DNA of 8,595 bases from Desulfovibrio sp. UBA2564 (lineage in GTDB: Bacteria; Desulfobacterota; Desulfovibrionia; Desulfovibrionales; Desulfovibrionaceae): positions 1 through 8,595 of the forward strand of contig DDLU01000040.1 in NCBI GenBank assembly GCA_002340305.1, in the 5' to 3' direction. Shown in pieces: positions 5,929 to 8,595 of this stretch. Positions within the stretch are counted from its first letter, which is position 1; each line of letters opens with the position of its first letter. Below the pieces are notes generated by a model. The model ran no database searches, had not been told where the DNA came from, and saw nothing but the letters and a program-made list of their open reading frames with translations. Both the position numbers and the translations under genes were made by a program.

Positions 5929-5966
5929 AAAAAAGTCCCCGGAAGTAAAAAACTTCCGGGGACTTT
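5929..5966 (-). terminator. Strong terminator of metK
   Basis: A perfect 15-bp stem (AAAGTCCCCGGAAGT, 5932-5946, with ACTTCCGGGGACTTT, 5952-5966) has a five-base loop. On the minus strand it is followed by a run of T (5934-5929). It lies 24 bases after the metK stop codon. Confidence 0.92.
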
Positions 5967-5990
5967 CAAGTCTGTGTGATTGAGTTCTAC

Positions 5991-7160
5991 TTAGATTTTG
6001 CAAGCAGTTCTGAGATCGTCTACAGCGTCGGTCTTTTCCCAAGTGAAGTTGGGGTTGTTGCGACCGAAGTGTCCGTAACAAGCGGAAGGCTTGTAGATGG
6101 GACGACGGAGGTCAAGACGCTCGGAGATATACCAGGGGCGCAGGTCGAAAACTTCCTTGACTGCTGCAGTCAGGGTTTCATCGGAAACTTCACCGGTACC
6201 GTGGGAAGTAGCCAGAACGGATACAGGCTCTGCAACGCCGATTGCGTATGCAACCTGAACTTCTGCACGCTCAGCAAGGCCGGCAGCTACGATGTTTTTA
6301 GCGATGTAACGGGCCATGTATGCGCCGGAACGGTCAACTTTGGACGGGTCCTTACCGGAGAAAGCACCACCACCGTGGTTACCCATGCCGCCGTAGGTGT
6401 CGTTGATGATCTTACGACCGGTCAGGCCGCAGTCACCCATAGGGCCGCCGATTACGAAACGACCGGTGGTGTTGATGTAGATTTTGGTAGCATCATCGAT
6501 CATTTCTGCGGGCAGGGAAGCCAGCACTACTTCACGTTTGATGTCTTCGTAAATCTGTTCCTGCTCGATGCCGTCGTCATGCTGTGCAGCAACAACAACA
6601 TCAGCGATGCGGACAGGTTTGCCATCAAGGTATTCGAAAGCAACTTCGGTTTTACCATCGGGACGGAGGTAATCGAGGGTTGCGTTTTTACGTACTTCAG
6701 TCAGTCTGCGGGACAGTTTGTGAGCGTAGTAGATGGGAGCAGGCATAAGGGTTTCAGTCTCTTTGCATGCGAAACCGAACATCATACCCTGATCGCCGGC
6801 ACCCTGACTTTCGGGAGTATTGCGGTCAACACCCTGTGCAATATCTACGGACTGTTTGTCGATGGAAGAGATAACAGCACAAGTATCAGCGTCAAAACCC
6901 ATGTCGGAGTTTACGTATCCGATTTCACGAATGGTGTCGCGAACGATCTGCTGAAAGTCAGCGTAACCAGTGGTAGAGATTTCACCTGCGATGAATGCCA
7001 TACCTGTGGTTACCAGTGTTTCACATGCTACGCGTGCATCTTTATCCTGAGCGAGAATGGCATCAAGGATGGAGTCGGAAATTTGGTCAGCGACTTTGTC
7101 GGGATGACCTTCGGTTACTGATTCAGAGGTAAAAAAGTACTTGCCTTTGCTGCTGATCAT
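5991..7160 (-). CDS. metK: S-adenosylmethionine synthetase (methionine adenosyltransferase)
   Basis: MetK makes S-adenosylmethionine from methionine and ATP in the cytoplasm, releasing phosphate and pyrophosphate. The 389-aa length and motifs are those of a complete bacterial enzyme: 'TSESVTEGHPDK' (11-22), the ATP-binding hexapeptide GAGDQG (120-125) followed by 'MMFGFA', 'GPMGDCGLTGRK' (239-250), and the phosphate-binding 'GGGAFSGKDPSKVDRS' (263-278). No key residue is missing. The start is decided by AGGAGG (7175-7170), ten bases before the ATG. It is downstream of panC on the same strand, but 126 bases separate them and contain a promoter candidate with an inverted repeat, so metK is probably transcribed on its own, with possible read-through from panC. 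In Desulfovibrionales metK belongs to the methionine-cycle genes controlled by the repressor SahR, which may be relevant here. Confidence 0.98.
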   Translation of the reverse strand: MISSKGKYFFTSESVTEGHPDKVADQISDSILDAILAQDKDARVACETLVTTGMAFIAGEISTTGYADFQQIVRDTIREIGYVNSDMGFDADTCAVISSIDKQSVDIAQGVDRNTPESQGAGDQGMMFGFACKETETLMPAPIYYAHKLSRRLTEVRKNATLDYLRPDGKTEVAFEYLDGKPVRIADVVVAAQHDDGIEQEQIYEDIKREVVLASLPAEMIDDATKIYINTTGRFVIGGPMGDCGLTGRKIINDTYGGMGNHGGGAFSGKDPSKVDRSGAYMARYIAKNIVAAGLAERAEVQVAYAIGVAEPVSVLATSHGTGEVSDETLTAAVKEVFDLRPWYISERLDLRRPIYKPSACYGHFGRNNPNFTWEKTDAVDDLRTACKI

Positions 7161-7185
7161 TTAAAAGTTCCTCCTGGAATTAATT

Positions 7186-7230
7186 GGCGGGGTAAATGTT
7201 GTTCGAGACCGTTTCTCGGTAACTCCCCGG
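7186..7230 (-). promoter_or_regulatory. Structured metK leader
   Basis: CGAGA (7204-7208) and TCTCG (7214-7218) form a 5-bp hairpin, which is enclosed by GGGG (7189-7192) and CCCC (7225-7228). The structure lies between the promoter candidate and the metK ribosome binding site. It does not resemble a SAM riboswitch class that I can recognise, and could simply be a stabilising leader hairpin. Confidence 0.3.
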
Positions 7231-7258
7231 AATATATAGTTTGAAGTCACTATATAAA
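7231..7258 (-). promoter_or_regulatory. metK promoter candidate with an internal inverted repeat
   Basis: On the minus strand TTTATA (7258-7253) and TATATT (7236-7231) are spaced by 16 bases. A perfect inverted repeat, TATATAGT (7233-7240) and ACTATATA (7249-7256), spans the core promoter from -35 to -10. A repressor bound there would shut the promoter. SahR, an ArsR-family regulator sensing S-adenosylhomocysteine, is the obvious candidate on biological grounds, but I have not matched its site. Confidence 0.4.
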
Positions 7259-7286
7259 TAAATTTGCATATAAGAATGAAGTCACC

Positions 7287-8135
7287 TTACACTTTTATGA
7301 GCAGATTGTCTATCAATCTCGCGTTACCAAGTTGTAAGGCTACCGCACAAAGTGCAGAATCGCCCACACTTTTAAGTATATTGATATTATCCGGGTGCAC
7401 AATTTCGATATAATCAATTTTGCCCATGGGAACGGTTTCAGCATAAAATTCAATCAGATCAGATTTGAGCTTAGCCACATCGGATTCTCCGGCAGCCACC
7501 TGAGCCCGCATTTTCTGCAATCCTTTCTGAATGTTGGGCGCAACGGATTTTTCTTCTTCTGTAAGGTAGACGTTGCGGGAACTCATAGCCAGACCGGACT
7601 CTTCACGTACTATTTCGTGGCCTTGCACATCAACGGGAATGTTCAGGTCGCGGACTATTCTTTTAATGATCGCAAGTTGCTGCCAATCTTTTTGCCCGAA
7701 TAATGCGACATGCGGCTGGGCAGTCATAAATAGTTTGGTGACAACTGTGGCTACGCCGCGAAAGTGAATGGGCCGTGATTGACCACAAAGGTTGCTGGCG
7801 AGATCGGGGACTTCCACCCATGTGCCGTGGTCATCAAAGTACATATCATCGCGAACAGGGGTGAAGAGAATATCTACGCCGTGTTCTTCGGCAAGCAGGG
7901 AATCGCGGCCCAAATCATGGGGATAGGCCTCGAGGTCTTCGTTTTCGCCGAACTGGGTGGGATTTACGAACAGGCTGACGATAAGCACATCGCACTGCTT
8001 GCGTGCTGCGTCCATGAGGCTAAGGTGCCCTTCATGGAAATAACCCATGGTCGGTACCAGACTGATTTTTTTGCCTTCGCTGCGCAGCATGAGGCAAAGA
8101 TTTTGAAGTTCCTGCGGATTACTGATTGTTTCCAT
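7287..8135 (-). CDS. panC: Pantothenate synthetase (pantoate--beta-alanine ligase)
   Basis: PanC joins pantoate and beta-alanine with ATP to give pantothenate, the precursor of coenzyme A, in the cytoplasm. The 282-aa length is normal. The motifs are in family order: 'VPTMGYFHEGHLSL' (27-40) with the HxGH nucleotidyl-transfer signature, 'VNPTQF' (57-62), 'SRPIHFRGVATVV' (120-132), 'FGQKDWQQL' (146-154), and 'MSSRNVYL' (184-191), the KMSKS-like segment. All appear intact. Start: ATG at 8135 with AGGG eight bases upstream. Neither panB nor panD is in the window. An 18-bp palindrome lies 23 bases upstream of the ATG, and metK follows on the same strand. Confidence 0.97.
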   Translation of the reverse strand: METISNPQELQNLCLMLRSEGKKISLVPTMGYFHEGHLSLMDAARKQCDVLIVSLFVNPTQFGENEDLEAYPHDLGRDSLLAEEHGVDILFTPVRDDMYFDDHGTWVEVPDLASNLCGQSRPIHFRGVATVVTKLFMTAQPHVALFGQKDWQQLAIIKRIVRDLNIPVDVQGHEIVREESGLAMSSRNVYLTEEEKSVAPNIQKGLQKMRAQVAAGESDVAKLKSDLIEFYAETVPMGKIDYIEIVHPDNINILKSVGDSALCAVALQLGNARLIDNLLIKV

Positions 8136-8157
8136 TTTTTAAACCCTGATAATTGGT

Positions 8158-8175
8158 TGATAGCCGGGGCTATCA
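8158..8175. promoter_or_regulatory. 18-bp palindrome in the panC leader
   Basis: TGATAGCC (8158-8165) and GGCTATCA (8168-8175) are exact reverse complements separated by GG. The site is 23 bases upstream of the panC ATG. It has no T-tract that would make it a terminator for panC-direction transcription, so an operator or a leader hairpin close to the ribosome binding site is more likely. Confidence 0.45.
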
Positions 8176-8179
8176 TTGA

Positions 8180-8508
8180 AGTTGTGGAAGGCTTGGAAAT
8201 CCGTTTACGCTGAACGCAACTTACTGTCTATATCATTTGGAAGGGTTTGGTGTCGAATTGGAGTTGCGGAGGGGGGGAAATAGTTAAAAGCACTCAGTCA
8301 TATATAATTATGGGGATTCTTGGGTGTTGTCTTTTGTTCTGCTGTGTTGACTCACGGTCTTTATGATTTGATCCTTTTTGAAGATTTAAGCTTAATCATG
8401 ATGTTTCTTATCTATCTGCTTGAAGGCGGTAACACACCAAAAGTTTTTCATTTCCTTTCTATAAAAAGTTCATTCCTTAAATTACTTTTTCATAATTTTA
8501 TCCTGTGA
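8180..8508 (+). pseudogene. Possible decayed fragment of a PrsW-like membrane protease
   Basis: No intact gene is seen between the panC leader and the window end. The plus strand, however, encodes fragments in three frames that resemble pieces of PrsW-family intramembrane proteases: 'LEGFGVELE' (8237-8263), 'YIIMGILG' (about 8301-8324), and 'AVLTHGLYDLILF' in a 62-codon hydrophobic frame ending at 8508. In PrsW proteins comparable motifs ('GFA..EN', 'IMGY.LG', 'LLHGLYDFLL') occur in this order. Frame changes would be needed near the G7 run (8271-8277) and near 8320. The middle frame is closed by stops, so it is not a working gene. The resemblance is from memory and short, so this is a low-confidence call. 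The rest of the stretch, to 8595, is AT-rich with no clear promoter. A short frame starting at ATG 8543 runs off the window end. Confidence 0.28.
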
Positions 8509-8595
8509 TAAACCCGATAAGGTAAAATTGAAGCTTCATTATATGCAAAAAGATGAGTTGCCATTAATAATAGACTCGACTTTCGGAGTTGTAAA

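Noticed and set aside
5976..7121. A 381-codon open frame on the plus strand across metK
   Set aside because: It is the antisense shadow of metK, which has complete catalytic motifs, a strong ribosome site and a terminator. The antisense product is low-complexity and matches nothing I recognise.
7779..8213. A 144-codon plus-strand frame over the 5' half of panC
   Set aside because: It is antisense to panC and shows no family motif.
8543..8595. Possible start of a plus-strand gene running off the window (MQKDELPLIIDSTFGVV)
   Set aside because: There are only 17 codons, the ribosome site is weak (GAAG), and two minus-strand frames are also open at the window end; the evidence cannot decide between them.

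Overview
The window looks like a chromosomal piece of a Gram-negative, moderate-GC bacterium, most likely a Desulfovibrionales sulfate reducer (Maridesulfovibrio/Desulfovibrio type). I infer this from the overall character of the proteins (an SPL-like radical SAM enzyme in a presumably non-sporulating lineage, Desulfovibrio-like hypothetical proteins, and the metK and panC types). No rRNA or other decisive marker is present, so the placement is tentative. I see no IS element, CRISPR array, tRNA or phage gene. This is ordinary chromosome with several regulatory structures worth a look.

Left part (1-1737, + strand): the 3' end of a gene that may encode a ParB-like protein, followed after one base by a radical SAM protein of the spore photoproduct lyase (SPL) family. 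The SPL-like protein keeps the Fe-S cysteines but lacks the catalytic hydrogen-donor cysteine of true SPL. Two hairpins with U-tracts end this unit.

Middle (1738-5164): an unrecognised 156-aa protein whose ribosome binding site lies in the loop of a perfect 10-bp inverted repeat. Next come a membrane-anchored protein with a YcgQ/DUF1980-like domain, a convergent PP2C-type phosphatase gene, and a divergent GT4 glycosyltransferase gene. The phosphatase/glycosyltransferase intergenic region holds two opposed promoter candidates and a 17-bp palindrome. The glycosyltransferase has no Shine-Dalgarno sequence, and its best promoter would start transcription at the ATG.

Right part (5165-8595, mostly - strand): a bidirectional terminator, a GC-rich structured element, and a small unrecognised protein with a C-terminal Cys-X2-Cys-X5-Cys motif. 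Then come metK (S-adenosylmethionine synthetase) and panC (pantothenate synthetase), in the order panC then metK on the minus strand. metK has its own promoter candidate with an inverted repeat spanning -35 to -10. panC has an 18-bp palindrome in its leader. The last 420 bases hold no convincing intact gene, but they do contain a possible decayed fragment of a PrsW-like membrane protease.

The genes do not form one pathway. SAM made by MetK is the co-substrate of the radical SAM protein, but that link is generic. The most promising points are the SPL homologue without its catalytic cysteine, the start-codon hairpin at 1702-1738, and the putative operators upstream of metK, panC and the phosphatase.
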